From Lachnospiraceae bacterium (GTDB lineage Bacteria; Bacillota; Clostridia; Lachnospirales; Lachnospiraceae), in the NCBI GenBank assembly GCA_017394885.1, contig JAFPWO010000013.1, positions 186,001-250,000 of the forward strand: a DNA stretch of 64,000 nucleotides. Reading direction: 5' to 3'. Made by a program: the position numbers and the translations under genes. The notes under the pieces are model-generated. The model was given only the letters and a program-made list of their open reading frames with translations, had not been told where the DNA came from and searched no databases. Below are positions 1-7,763 of this stretch, in pieces. Within the stretch, counting starts at the first letter, position 1, and every line of letters starts with the position of its first letter.

Positions 1-255
1 ATCCTTGATCGGGAAATCTTCCCGGACCTGCGCGAGAAAAGCAATGATCTCTTCTTTGCTCAGCGCGCCGCTTTCCGTGATATCCCCGCAGTTCGAACCG
101 CAGTGCCGGCAGTGCTCGTTGCAGTTTACGGTCATCTCGATAAAAAGCGTGTGCAGCTGCGGATGCGGGCGCAGCACGTTCTCACGGTATTCCGCAAGCT
201 GCTCCATATGGTTTTGCTTGACCGGAACGCTCAGTCCCGAATTACTGATACCCAT
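1..255 (-). CDS. Radical SAM enzyme, N-terminal part (cut by window edge)
   Basis: The gene runs off the left edge; 85 N-terminal residues are visible, with an ATG at 255 preceded by AAAGGGGATG. After about 35 residues comes a strand and the cluster-binding motif CNEHCRHC (C45, C49, C52), the CX3CX2C of radical SAM enzymes that holds a 4Fe-4S cluster and cleaves S-adenosylmethionine. A further Cys sits at 56 (HCGSNCG), a spacing often seen in SPASM-type peptide or protein modifiers, but the C-terminus that would show auxiliary clusters is outside the window. The gene starts 11 nt after the YGPP-repeat membrane protein and is surely cotranscribed with it, so that protein, or a partner carrying the same motif, is a candidate substrate. 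The radical SAM call is firm; substrate and reaction are inference. Confidence 0.85.
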   Translation of the reverse strand, partial: MGISNSGLSVPVKQNHMEQLAEYRENVLRPHPQLHTLFIEMTVNCNEHCRHCGSNCGDITESGALSKEEIIAFLAQVREDFPIKD

Positions 256-266
256 GGCATCCCCTT

Positions 267-992
267 TTAGCGGCTTACGGTCGGCGTCGGCACGCCGTAG
301 AGCGGATCATTGATATTCGTACCCGGATCCAGGGTCTCCGGTTCGATCGTGCGCGTTTCCTTTTCCTCTTCCGTACTCTCTTCCCCGCTCTCCTCCGTTT
401 CATCTTCGGTAAACCATTCCGGCGGGCCGTACACCGGTTCCGGGATGTTTTCTGTCGGTTCAAAGGACGCCGGCTCCGTAACTGTTTCTCCCGGATCCGT
501 TTCTTCCGGCTCATCGGTCGGCGGCGGGCCGTAGACGTCCACGTTTTCATTGGAAGAAGGGTCGAACCATTCGGGCGGGCCGTAGACCTCATCCGGGACA
601 TTGCTCGACGGGTCGAACCATTCCGGCGGGCCGTAAAGATTGACCGGCCTGTTATACGCGGGGGTAAACCCGCTGGCCGCCGCGCACAGCGCCAGGACCG
701 CGATCGTGCCGGGGCCGACAAACAGCAGCAGCCAGGCCCAGATGCCGTTGCGGCCCGTATCGTGCAGCCGCCGCACGGTCAGCGCGATAAACGGGACCGT
801 CGCCAGCACCAGATACCCGACCAGGTACCAGAACGGGAGAGCGCTCCATCCGTTTGCCTTCGCGAGTATCCAGTAAAGCCCGGCCAGCGCGATCAGCACG
901 GCATGTACCAGCACCGGGATCCAGAACTCCTTCAGATCGGCTTTTCCTTTGTAATCAAAGCATTTATTCCACATGGACAGATAGCTTCTCAT
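267..992 (-). CDS. DUF805-like membrane protein with C-terminal YGPP repeats
   Basis: 241 residues. Residues 1-107 resemble DUF805: aromatic N-terminus (WNKCFDYKGKADLKEFW), three predicted membrane segments at about 24-45, 54-74 and 86-106, and the RRLHDTGRNG loop. The remaining 130 residues are a soluble, acidic, Pro/Glu/Thr-rich tail with four YGPP motifs at residues 120, 137, 154 and 188 and a variant YGVP at 232. Three of them continue as YGPPEWF, two of those as YGPPEWFDPSSN. The start has a strong AAAGGAGG site 8 nt upstream. The radical SAM gene follows in the same direction. DUF805 has no defined biochemical role. Regular repeats next to a radical SAM gene suggest a modified or scaffold-like tail; this is inference. 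Structural repeat or protein-binding tail are alternatives. Confidence 0.8.
   Translation of the reverse strand: MRSYLSMWNKCFDYKGKADLKEFWIPVLVHAVLIALAGLYWILAKANGWSALPFWYLVGYLVLATVPFIALTVRRLHDTGRNGIWAWLLLFVGPGTIAVLALCAAASGFTPAYNRPVNLYGPPEWFDPSSNVPDEVYGPPEWFDPSSNENVDVYGPPPTDEPEETDPGETVTEPASFEPTENIPEPVYGPPEWFTEDETEESGEESTEEEKETRTIEPETLDPGTNINDPLYGVPTPTVSR
288..635 (-). repeat. Degenerate in-frame repeat encoding YGPP motifs
   Basis: On the plus strand the core appears near 413-431, 525-535, 560-585 and 608-635 as variants of GAACCATTCCGGCGGGCCGTA, here shortened to the shared block GGCGGGCCGTA. Spacing is irregular at the left and 51 bp between codons for the first three YGPP motifs. It is coding repetition, not a CRISPR or intergenic array. 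The last unit near 290-298 has decayed to YGVP. Confidence 0.75.
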
Positions 993-1023
993 CAGAAAAA
1001 CCTCCTTTTCTTTCTATACGGAA

Positions 1024-1060
1024 TACCGGTGAGCCGCAGATTCTGCTGCAGTCACCGGTA
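1024..1060. other. Inverted repeat between serpin and DUF805 genes
   Basis: TACCGGTGA at 1024-1032 is matched by TCACCGGTA at 1052-1060, with an inner GCAG/CTGC pairing. There is no T-run after the hairpin in the minus direction, so it is not a classical intrinsic terminator of the serpin gene. It lies about 30 nt upstream of the DUF805 start codon and may be a leader structure or a weak transcriptional stop. Confidence 0.4.
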
Positions 1061-1115
1061 AAAATCACTTACCTTATTGTATTGTACGAAGGATCCCGGA
1101 AAAAGTCAATGCGGC

Positions 1116-2555
1116 TTACGGGGCGTTTACGAGAGCAGCCATCAGCGGCAGGCTGTCCGTATTGGTAAGGACCGCAAAGAACGGCCGGTCCAGGATAAAA
1201 TCGATCTCCTCTTCGGGCGGGATCGGTTCGGCTGCTCCGTAATCGATGATATAGGAAACCGCCGTCACCCCTTCTTCATCGATGCAGAGCCGGGAAGCCT
1301 GGGAAACCCGGCTGATAAACATTTCGCTCTCTTCCGTGAGCGGAGAAAAGTCAGCTTTTTCCGGATCGAAGCAGGCTGTGATCCCCATGTTTTCGAAGAG
1401 ATCATTCAGTTCCGATTCTGCCATAAGGTCAAACTTCGGAAGCGAAAGATTGACCTTGATCCACGCGCTTTCGACGCCTTTCCTGTCAAATTCTTCCCCT
1501 GCCCAGGTATAGGATGCGGCGTTGGCCATGAAATACAGCGCCTGTTCATCCTGCAGCAGTTCCTCCGGGCTCACCCCTTCATCCGGCAGGATCAGCCACA
1601 TCTGGTCCCGGGTATTGTCCAGCGACAGCGCGATCGCACCGAACTTTTCCCCGTAATAATAGAAGCCGTATTCGATCTCCCGGTTCATGAAGACGGTATT
1701 TTTATCGCCTTCCGGGGTATGAAATACACGCTCTGTATTCGCAGATTCTTCAAATGGGATATACCATTTTGCTCGGAAAGACAGGGTGCTCACCAGCGCC
1801 ATCACCGTCTGCGGATCCATCTTCACATTTTTCGTGCTCTCCTGCAGCAGTCCGCCGGTCTGTTCATCGATCCAGTTCCGCAGGCACCTGTCATAGGCGG
1901 CGTTTCCCATCGTTCCGGAGAAAGAGGAGGTATAGAATTCCTCTGCCAACGCTGCCAGCGTCTCTTTATTGTACGCGGCGTCGTCCCGCAGCCAGATCGA
2001 AGAAGCTAAAATATTGGTCAGCAGCCCGTCGTTTTCATAATTCGCCAGCCAGATACTGTGGGCCTGGTCCAGCAGCGCCTGCGGGCTCTTTGCCCCCAGC
2101 GCCTGCAGGATCTGGTCCTGCGTCTCTCCGCTGCAGAGGCCGGAGAGCATCGCGAGCGACATATAGGTATTGAGTGGAGAAAACACCATGTTTCGTCCCT
2201 GATTCTCCGCAAACGACTGCTGCATCAGCCCGGCAAAGAAGGAGCCGAGCGAAGTGCCTTTTCCAAGATTTGCCTTCCGGATCCTGAAATACGCCTCATC
2301 CCCGACGCCGTCCGCCGTCGTCTTTCTGATCTCCGGATAGACCGCCTCCTGCAGGGCGTAGGCCTTATGGACCAGCGCGCCGCCCAGGGCAAGGTGCAGG
2401 ACCAGTGCCACCGCGAGGACGGCCGCGGCGGCCCCGCCCAGCGTCAGTGCCTTCCGAAACCTTTTCTTTTTTGCCGTAAACGGCATCGGCGCCGCTTCTT
2501 CCAATAAATCCCTGTCGATCATCGAGAGGGAATCTGAAATATCTTTTGCGTTCAT
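1116..2555 (-). CDS. Membrane-anchored serpin with anti-sigma-like N-terminus
   Basis: 479 residues. Residues 1-36 are a charged cytoplasmic segment containing the acidic pattern IDRDLLEEA; about 37-60 is a single membrane helix; about 85-479 is a serpin. Serpin marks are NMVFSPLNTYMSLAML (122-137) and SGETQDQIL just after it, the hinge EEG at 427-429, and the C-terminal DRPFF near 456. The reactive-centre loop (about 427-450) has bulky residues (VSYIID) where inhibitory serpins usually have small ones, so inhibition is uncertain. The start overlaps the stop of the ECF sigma gene as ATGA, with AAGGAGG upstream. Topology puts the serpin outside the membrane and the N-terminus next to the sigma factor. 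A protease-sensing anti-sigma role is inferred; a plain surface serpin is the alternative. Confidence 0.88.
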   Translation of the reverse strand: MNAKDISDSLSMIDRDLLEEAAPMPFTAKKKRFRKALTLGGAAAAVLAVALVLHLALGGALVHKAYALQEAVYPEIRKTTADGVGDEAYFRIRKANLGKGTSLGSFFAGLMQQSFAENQGRNMVFSPLNTYMSLAMLSGLCSGETQDQILQALGAKSPQALLDQAHSIWLANYENDGLLTNILASSIWLRDDAAYNKETLAALAEEFYTSSFSGTMGNAAYDRCLRNWIDEQTGGLLQESTKNVKMDPQTVMALVSTLSFRAKWYIPFEESANTERVFHTPEGDKNTVFMNREIEYGFYYYGEKFGAIALSLDNTRDQMWLILPDEGVSPEELLQDEQALYFMANAASYTWAGEEFDRKGVESAWIKVNLSLPKFDLMAESELNDLFENMGITACFDPEKADFSPLTEESEMFISRVSQASRLCIDEEGVTAVSYIIDYGAAEPIPPEEEIDFILDRPFFAVLTNTDSLPLMAALVNAP

Positions 2556-3109
2556 AGGGTGAATTCCTCCTTTTCGAGATGCTTCCGGAGTTTTTCTCGG
2601 ATCCGGTACAGCCTCATTTTCACCGCGGCCTCGCTCATGGAGAACGATTCCGCCAGTTCCCGGACGGAGCAGAAATACCAGTAGCGCTGCAAAAACAGCT
2701 GCCTTTCTTTCCGGCCGAGCGCCTGCAGGAACCGCTCCAGGGTATCCTTCAGGGCCAGCGCGTCCGGGATCGCGTCCCGGCTCCCGTCGGGAATGCTCTC
2801 CGACAGCTCGTCCAGCGCCAGATCGGCTTCCCCGCCGCCCCGTTTTGCGCGGTCTGCCGCCCGGAGACGGTCGATGGCATTCTGCCGGCAGAGCATCGCC
2901 GCATAGGAACGCAGCGACGCGGGCTTCTCCGGCGGGATCGTGTTCCAGAGCTTCCAGTACACATCATTTTCCGTCTCCTCGGCATCCGGCACGTCGTGCA
3001 GGATCCGAAGCGCAATGCTGCGGATATAAACCCCGTAACGCTTCCTGGTTTCGGATATGGCCTGCTCGTCCCGTTCTTCGAAGAGATGGATCAGCTGATG
3101 GTCATTCAT
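2552..3109 (-). CDS. ECF-type sigma-70 family RNA polymerase sigma factor
   Basis: 185 residues, a usual length for this class. Region 2 is visible at about 20-90 (ALRILHDVPDAEETENDVYWKLWNTIPP), and region 4 at about 125-180 ends in a helix-turn-helix (VRELAESFSMSEAAVKMRLYRIREKLRKHL). It directs RNA polymerase to a small set of promoters, normally including its own. It overlaps the membrane serpin by 4 nt, the standard coupled arrangement of an ECF factor and its membrane regulator. A related sigma factor of the same general type lies at 28224-28790. Start ATG with GGAAG upstream. Its target promoters cannot be told from this window. Confidence 0.93.
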   Translation of the reverse strand: MNDHQLIHLFEERDEQAISETRKRYGVYIRSIALRILHDVPDAEETENDVYWKLWNTIPPEKPASLRSYAAMLCRQNAIDRLRAADRAKRGGGEADLALDELSESIPDGSRDAIPDALALKDTLERFLQALGRKERQLFLQRYWYFCSVRELAESFSMSEAAVKMRLYRIREKLRKHLEKEEFTL

Positions 3110-3177
3110 GTCTGCTTCTTCCTTTTTCTGAAGTACTTCACCTATAGAAACGATAAACCCTGAACAAAGGTAACAAC

Positions 3178-3206
3178 TTGACTTTTCCCCCTTCTCACTC
3201 TATCAT
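3178..3206 (+). promoter_or_regulatory. Sigma-A promoter of the permease gene
   Basis: TTGACT (3178-3183) and TATCAT (3201-3206) are separated by 17 nt, about 45 nt upstream of the permease start. It lies in the gap between divergent genes. Confidence 0.7.
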
Positions 3207-3251
3207 ACCGGTAGAAGAACCGGTCCTTCGGCCGGAATAAGAGGAAAATTT

Positions 3252-4409
3252 ATGAGCCGTATCCACGGAGAATCCAGGCTGACTTTTGCGGAAGCCGCCA
3301 GTATCATCGTCGGCCACGGGGTCGGCAGCGGCATTCTGGCCGTCCCGTATCTGGCTGCGCACAACAGCCTGCGCGAGATCCTGCTGATCCTGTTGTTTAC
3401 CTATCTGTTCAATCTGCTGCTGCATCTGATCATCGCCGAGCTTTCATACAACAATGACGGTGCGCAGTTCATCTCCTGCTTCAACGCGGAGCTCTTCGCC
3501 GGCAGGCTGAAAAAAGTCCTGACCTGGCTGGCTTTCGGGCTGCTGGGTCTCTCGGTGCTGGTCAACGTAAGCGGTTTTCTGACCGGCGCCGCGGCTGTGT
3601 TCCGCTCCTGGTTCGGCCTGTCCGATACGGTCGGCATCCTGATCTTCTACGTCATCGGCGCCGGCGTCGTCTTCCTCGGGATGAAACTGGTCGGCATCTG
3701 TGAAAAATACGCGGTCTTTGCGATGATCGCCGTGATCGTGATCCTTCTGGCCGCCGTTTTGACCCGCGAACTGGCCCCGCTGCCCTCCGGTTTTAAAGGC
3801 TTAACTAACGCGCTGGCCCTCTTCGGCATGGTCTCCTTCTCCCTCTCTGCCGTCATGTCGACGCCGCAGGTCGTCAAAGGGCTGGAAGGCGACGTGAAAA
3901 AAATCCGCCTCTCCATCGCGCTCGGGCTGGCCGTCAATCTCTGCCTGATCTTTCTTGTCACGCTGATGACCCTGCTCGGCGCCGGAACGGATATTACCCA
4001 GGACGGCGCGCTGGTGGATCTGGCCCGCCATCTGGGCGGCTGGGTCAGCATCGTCGGGTATATCTTTACCCTGCTGGCTCTCGCGACCAGCTTCTGGGCC
4101 AATACTTTAAATCTCCGCGATATCATCCACGAGCAGACAAAGTGGGGCCTGAAGCCTAGTTGGCTCGCCGCCTCGCTGCCGTGCCTGGCGCTGGCGCTCT
4201 TTACCCTGACCAGCTTCGTCAGCTTTGCCCGCTATGCCAGCGCGATCCAGGTCGTGACCGGACTCGGGATCATCGCCGCCTATTATCTTTCACGCCGGCG
4301 GACCGGCCGCTCCGAGATCGTCGGCCGCTTCGGCGCTCTGCCCTTCCTGATCGCCGTCGCCCTGTGCTCCCTCCTGGCTACGGTCGGCGCGATGCTGCCC
4401 GTCGAATAA
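3252..4409 (+). CDS. Aromatic/hydroxy amino acid permease-like transporter
   Basis: 385 residues with about eleven hydrophobic segments. The first contains GHGVGSGILAVPY, the unwound-helix motif of APC-fold transporters and typical of the SdaC/TnaB/TyrP (HAAAP) group. No signal peptide or soluble domain is seen. It would import an amino acid, perhaps aromatic or serine-type, by ion symport across the cytoplasmic membrane; the substrate cannot be read from sequence. Start ATG with AAGAGGAAAA upstream and a good promoter at 3178-3206. The following alpha/beta hydrolase starts 53 nt later and may be cotranscribed. Confidence 0.78.
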   Translation: MSRIHGESRLTFAEAASIIVGHGVGSGILAVPYLAAHNSLREILLILLFTYLFNLLLHLIIAELSYNNDGAQFISCFNAELFAGRLKKVLTWLAFGLLGLSVLVNVSGFLTGAAAVFRSWFGLSDTVGILIFYVIGAGVVFLGMKLVGICEKYAVFAMIAVIVILLAAVLTRELAPLPSGFKGLTNALALFGMVSFSLSAVMSTPQVVKGLEGDVKKIRLSIALGLAVNLCLIFLVTLMTLLGAGTDITQDGALVDLARHLGGWVSIVGYIFTLLALATSFWANTLNLRDIIHEQTKWGLKPSWLAASLPCLALALFTLTSFVSFARYASAIQVVTGLGIIAAYYLSRRRTGRSEIVGRFGALPFLIAVALCSLLATVGAMLPVE

Positions 4410-4462
4410 GCGTGCGTTTTGCCTGATTGTAGCACAGTTTTTATCAGAAAGGAGACGCGTCC

Positions 4463-5392
4463 ATGAAAAAAAGCGCGAAAATCGGCCTGGCCGCCTTTGC
4501 CGGCAGCGCTGCCGGCTCGGCCCTTCTCATCCGGGAGCTGTACCGCTATTCCTTTACCCGGGAAGGCTCGCCTTTTATCGATACCCTGCTGAAACTCAAG
4601 GGGGAGCCTTCCGGCCACGACGACGCCTATTATGAATACCGGAACAGCCTGAAAGAAGCCGCGCTGGCCCGGCCGCAGATCCGGATGACGATGCCCTCTG
4701 AGCGCGGGCAGCAGCTGGCCGGCTTCTACTATCCGAGCGAAAGCGGGGACGGCAGGCACATCGCCTTCGTGGTCCACGGCTATCACTCCGATCATGCCGA
4801 GACCGTCGGGATGTTTCTGGATATGTATCTGCGGAACGGCTTCGACGTCTTCGCCCCGGACAACACCGCGCACGGCGAAAGCGAAGGCCGCGCCATCGGT
4901 TTTGACGTCTTCGAAAGTCAGGACGCCCTGCAGTGGATCGAATACCTCAAAGCACGGAAAGGCAGCGATGTCCGGATCATTCTGCACGGACTTTCCCTGG
5001 GCGGCGCGACCGTGATGAAGATGAGCGACCAGGTCGGGCCGGAAGTGAGATTCATCGTGGAAGACAGCGGCTATACCGAGGCGCAGAGCCTGCTGAAACG
5101 ATCCCCCTGCCATGAACTGCTCCGGGAGATCCACAGGCAGCTGAGCGGCTGCGACGTGCGGGAGTCCGACGTGCGGCCGCATCTGGAACGCGCCTTTGTT
5201 CCGATCCTTTTTGTACAGGGAACCGAGGATAAGCTGGTCCCGGCGGAAAACGGCCCGTATCTCTTCGATTTTTATCAGGGCCCGAAGGACTGCCTCTTCG
5301 TTCCCGGCGCGAGACACATCGAAGCCATATATGTGGATCCCGAGGGATATGAAAAGAAGATCAAAGAAATGATTGAAAAATATATGAAATGA
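4463..5392 (+). CDS. Alpha/beta hydrolase with N-terminal membrane anchor
   Basis: 309 residues. Residues 5-24 form a small-residue-rich hydrophobic anchor. The hydrolase fold follows: oxyanion motif VVHGYHSD near 103-110, nucleophile elbow GLSLG with S178, acid D256 in GTEDKLVP and histidine H285 in GARHIE, so the triad is complete. Such membrane-tethered serine hydrolases cleave peptides or esters in many Bacillota; no substrate is indicated. AAAGGAGACGCGTCC precedes the ATG. A strong hairpin terminator begins just after the stop codon. Probably cotranscribed with the upstream permease. Confidence 0.88.
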   Translation: MKKSAKIGLAAFAGSAAGSALLIRELYRYSFTREGSPFIDTLLKLKGEPSGHDDAYYEYRNSLKEAALARPQIRMTMPSERGQQLAGFYYPSESGDGRHIAFVVHGYHSDHAETVGMFLDMYLRNGFDVFAPDNTAHGESEGRAIGFDVFESQDALQWIEYLKARKGSDVRIILHGLSLGGATVMKMSDQVGPEVRFIVEDSGYTEAQSLLKRSPCHELLREIHRQLSGCDVRESDVRPHLERAFVPILFVQGTEDKLVPAENGPYLFDFYQGPKDCLFVPGARHIEAIYVDPEGYEKKIKEMIEKYMK

Positions 5393-5396
5393 AAAA

Positions 5397-5429
5397 CCCC
5401 GGGGAAGGACAGACCTCCCCGGGATTTTT
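5397..5429. terminator. Bidirectional terminator between hydrolase and TSCPD genes
   Basis: GC-rich hairpin (CCCGGGGAAGG paired with CCTCCCCGGG, one bulged A) with TTTTT on the plus side and AAAAA before it, so it can serve both convergent genes. Confidence 0.85.
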
Positions 5430-5446
5430 ACTGCCTGCTCCGAATA

Positions 5447-5704
5447 TTACGCCTGCTTTTTCAGCGCGGCTTTCAGGGCGTGGGCCAGCTGGTCCGGACA
5501 GGACGTGGGCTTATACCCGCAGCGGATCCCGTCCACACGGTCGATCACTTCCTGCGCGTCCATCCCTTCCACCAGGCGGCCGATCCCCTGCAGATTCCCG
5601 TGGCAGCCGCCGGTAAACACCACATTGTGGAGCTTCCCGTCTTCCAGATCAAAATCGATAAACATCGAACAGGTCCCGTTGCAGCGATACTGATAGTGCT
5701 TCAT
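5447..5704 (-). CDS. TSCPD domain protein (TIGR03905 family)
   Basis: 85 residues, full length for this small family. Conserved features are the Cys pair in RCNGTCS (residues 7-12), the GGCHGNLQG motif near 32-40, and the C-terminal CGYKPTSCPDQLAHAL that names the domain. Four to five invariant Cys suggest metal or cluster binding. TSCPD domains also occur at the C-terminus of some class II ribonucleotide reductases; the stand-alone protein has no assigned function. Start ATG with AAAGGAG. Monocistronic: it ends at the shared terminator, and argS follows it on the same strand upstream in map position after an 82-nt gap. Confidence 0.85.
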   Translation of the reverse strand: MKHYQYRCNGTCSMFIDFDLEDGKLHNVVFTGGCHGNLQGIGRLVEGMDAQEVIDRVDGIRCGYKPTSCPDQLAHALKAALKKQA

Positions 5705-5786
5705 TGTTTACTCCTTTCCTGCCCTCTCCCGCGTCCGGGAGAGGATGCCGCGTATGTAAGCGGCGGGTGAAGGCGGCGAAAGCGCC

Positions 5787-7550
5787 TTACATTCTTTCCG
5801 GCGCTTCAAACCCCAGAAGGCCGATCATGGTATTCAGTTCCTTTTCCGTCAGCTGCAGCAGGCCGATCCAGCTGCTCTGACGGGCTTTATCCTCTTCTTT
5901 CAGGATATGATGATCCCGATAAAAGCTGTTGAATACATTCGCCAGTTCATAGATAAACTGGCAGAGCTTGTGCGGCGCCTTCTCTTCATACGCGGCCCGC
6001 ACGGTCTCCGCAAAGCGCGTCAGCTGCAGCTGCAGCGCCTTTTCCGCCGCATCCCCGGCCGGAAGGATCGCCGTCTGCGCCGGAACGGTCCCGCTTTCCG
6101 CGAGCCGGCGCAGGATCGAGCGGATCCGGACGATCGTATAAAGGATGTACGGCCCGGTATTGCCTTCGAAGGAGCTGAAGCGCTCCAGATCGAACACATA
6201 ATCCTTGGTCGCCTGATTGCTCAGGTCCCCGTACTTTAACGCCGCGAGCCCGATGACGGCGGCCGTCTCCTGCTTTTCTTCTTCCGGCAGATTCGTCTCC
6301 GCCATGCGCTCCAGCACCGCGTCCCGGATATCCCGGAGGAGATACTCCAGCCGCATCACGCCGCCCGAACGCGTCTTGAAGGGCTTGCCGTCCTTCCCGT
6401 TCATGGTCCCGAAGCCGAGGTGCCCGAGCTTCGTCTCTTCCCGGACGATCCCCGCCTTTTTCGCGACCCGGAAGACCTGCTCAAAGTGCATGGCCTGCCG
6501 CTTATCGGTGATATACAGGTATTCATCCGGATGATAGAGCTTTTCCCGCTCGATGATCGTCGCCAGGTCCGTGGTCGCGTACAGATACGCGCCGTCCGAT
6601 TTCTGGATCAGGCAGGGCGGCACCTCCTTCGTGTCCGATTCCTTTGCGACCGGCACCACCAGCGCGCCTTCGCTGCGTTCGGTCAGCTGCTTTTCCTCCA
6701 GAATTGCCAGCAGCTCCCCGATATACGGCTGCGCGTCGCTCTCGCCCTTCCAGAGGTCAAAGTGCACGTCCAGCGCGTCATAGTTCTTTTTCAGGTCCTC
6801 CCGGGAGACGCCGACGATGTGCCGGAACAGCGCGGTATAGCCGGGATGCCCCTGCTGCAGGCGGAAGGTGGCTTCATGCGCACGAGCGGAAAAAGCCTCA
6901 TCCGTTTTGGCGCGGGCTGAGGCCGCCGGATAGATCCTTTCCAGATCCGAGATCGTAAACGGAGCCTTTGCCGGGTACGGACCCGTAAAGGCCTCGTCAA
7001 AGTACGGCAGCTCCGGCTGCTCATCCCGCAGCGCTTCGATGATCAGCCCCATCTGCAGGCCCCAGTCGCCCAGATGTACGTCGCCGATCGCCTCAAAGCC
7101 CAGAAAGCGGCAGATCCGCTTTAAGGATTCCCCGATGATCGCACTGCGCAGGTGCCCCACATGCAGCGGCTTGGCCACATTGGCGCCGCCGTAGTCGAGC
7201 AGGATGGTCCGGCCTTCCCCGATGCGTTCGCTCCCCAGCGTTTCGCTTTCGCTGATCGCCGTCAGCGCCTCCGCCAGGGCACCCGCCGAAAGATCCAGAT
7301 TTAAGAAGCCGGGCCGGACTGCCTCCGCTTTCCCGAAGATGGGGCTCTCCTTCAGCTTCTCCGCGACTTTTTCCGCGATATTCATCGGATTTTCACGGTA
7401 GGCCTTCGCCGCGGCCAGCGCCCCGTTGCACTGATATTCACAAAGATCCGGCCGGTTGGACAAGCTGATTTTCGCGTAGGATGCATCATATCCGCACGCC
7501 GCAAACGCCTGTGCCGCCGCTGCCGTCATCTGATCTGCCAGATTCTTCAT
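5787..7550 (-). CDS. argS: Arginyl-tRNA synthetase
   Basis: 587 residues from the ATG at 7550, which has GGGGGAAAGG upstream. The open frame continues to 7679, but that stretch runs through tRNA-Val and is not coding. Class I synthetase: N-terminal additional domain (1-110), HVGH signature at 130-133 within GGANVAKPLHVGHLRS, and a degenerate KMSKS loop in the GKPFKTRSGG segment, as usual for ArgRS, followed by the anticodon-binding helical domain ending at the stop. It charges tRNA-Arg in the cytoplasm. No T-box leader is visible upstream; the 5' region is shared with the divergent tRNA-Val promoter. Confidence 0.96.
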   Translation of the reverse strand: MKNLADQMTAAAAQAFAACGYDASYAKISLSNRPDLCEYQCNGALAAAKAYRENPMNIAEKVAEKLKESPIFGKAEAVRPGFLNLDLSAGALAEALTAISESETLGSERIGEGRTILLDYGGANVAKPLHVGHLRSAIIGESLKRICRFLGFEAIGDVHLGDWGLQMGLIIEALRDEQPELPYFDEAFTGPYPAKAPFTISDLERIYPAASARAKTDEAFSARAHEATFRLQQGHPGYTALFRHIVGVSREDLKKNYDALDVHFDLWKGESDAQPYIGELLAILEEKQLTERSEGALVVPVAKESDTKEVPPCLIQKSDGAYLYATTDLATIIEREKLYHPDEYLYITDKRQAMHFEQVFRVAKKAGIVREETKLGHLGFGTMNGKDGKPFKTRSGGVMRLEYLLRDIRDAVLERMAETNLPEEEKQETAAVIGLAALKYGDLSNQATKDYVFDLERFSSFEGNTGPYILYTIVRIRSILRRLAESGTVPAQTAILPAGDAAEKALQLQLTRFAETVRAAYEEKAPHKLCQFIYELANVFNSFYRDHHILKEEDKARQSSWIGLLQLTEKELNTMIGLLGFEAPERM

Positions 7551-7602
7551 ACTCTGCCTTTCCCCCTGTGGGTATCCTGTTTTCCGCTTTTTATTTTTCT
7601 GC

Positions 7603-7630
7603 TTGCAATTTCTTTTTCCCGTGCTATAAT
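7603..7630 (+). promoter_or_regulatory. Promoter of tRNA-Val(CAC)
   Basis: TTGCAA (7603-7608) and consensus TATAAT (7625-7630) with a 16-nt spacer; the tRNA 5' end lies 12 nt after the -10 box. Confidence 0.8.
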
Positions 7631-7642
7631 AGCACTGCTGAC

Positions 7643-7716
7643 GGAAGCATAGCTCAGCTGGGATGAGCGTTCGCCTCACACGCGAGAGGTCATGGGTTCG
7701 AGCCCCATTGCTTCCA
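7643..7716 (+). tRNA. tRNA-Val (anticodon CAC)
   Basis: 74 nt, complete cloverleaf. The acceptor stem GGAAGCA pairs fully with TGCTTCC, the D stem is GCTC/GAGC, the anticodon loop is CTCACAC giving anticodon CAC (codon GUG), and the T arm is ATGGG-TTCGAGC-CCCAT. The discriminator is A, and the CCA end is not encoded. It has its own promoter and terminator. Confidence 0.95.
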
Positions 7717-7722
7717 GATCCT

Positions 7723-7750
7723 GACGGGACATTTGGTTCCGTCTTTTTTT
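7723..7750 (+). terminator. Intrinsic terminator of tRNA-Val(CAC)
   Basis: GACGGGA and TTCCGTC pair (one G-U), 7-nt loop, followed by seven T. It sits 6 nt after the tRNA. Confidence 0.85.
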
Positions 7751-7763
7751 ATTCGCTCTGCGC

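Noticed and set aside
5..313. Plus-strand ORF at the left edge
   Set aside because: Overlaps the radical SAM and DUF805 genes on the opposite strand, both of which have good starts and motifs.
288..635. CRISPR array or intergenic tandem repeat
   Set aside because: Units are in frame within a protein gene, differ in spacing and sequence, and encode YGPP. No cas genes are present.
1024..1060. Intrinsic terminator of the serpin gene
   Set aside because: Good stem but no T-run in the minus direction; listed only as an inverted repeat.
1077..2009. Plus-strand ORF of 310 codons opposite the serpin gene
   Set aside because: No motifs or ribosome site; the serpin reading frame on the minus strand is clear.
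7551..7679. N-terminal extension of ArgS by 43 residues
   Set aside because: It runs antisense through part of tRNA-Val and its promoter; the internal ATG with GGGGGAAAGG gives the normal ArgS N-terminus.
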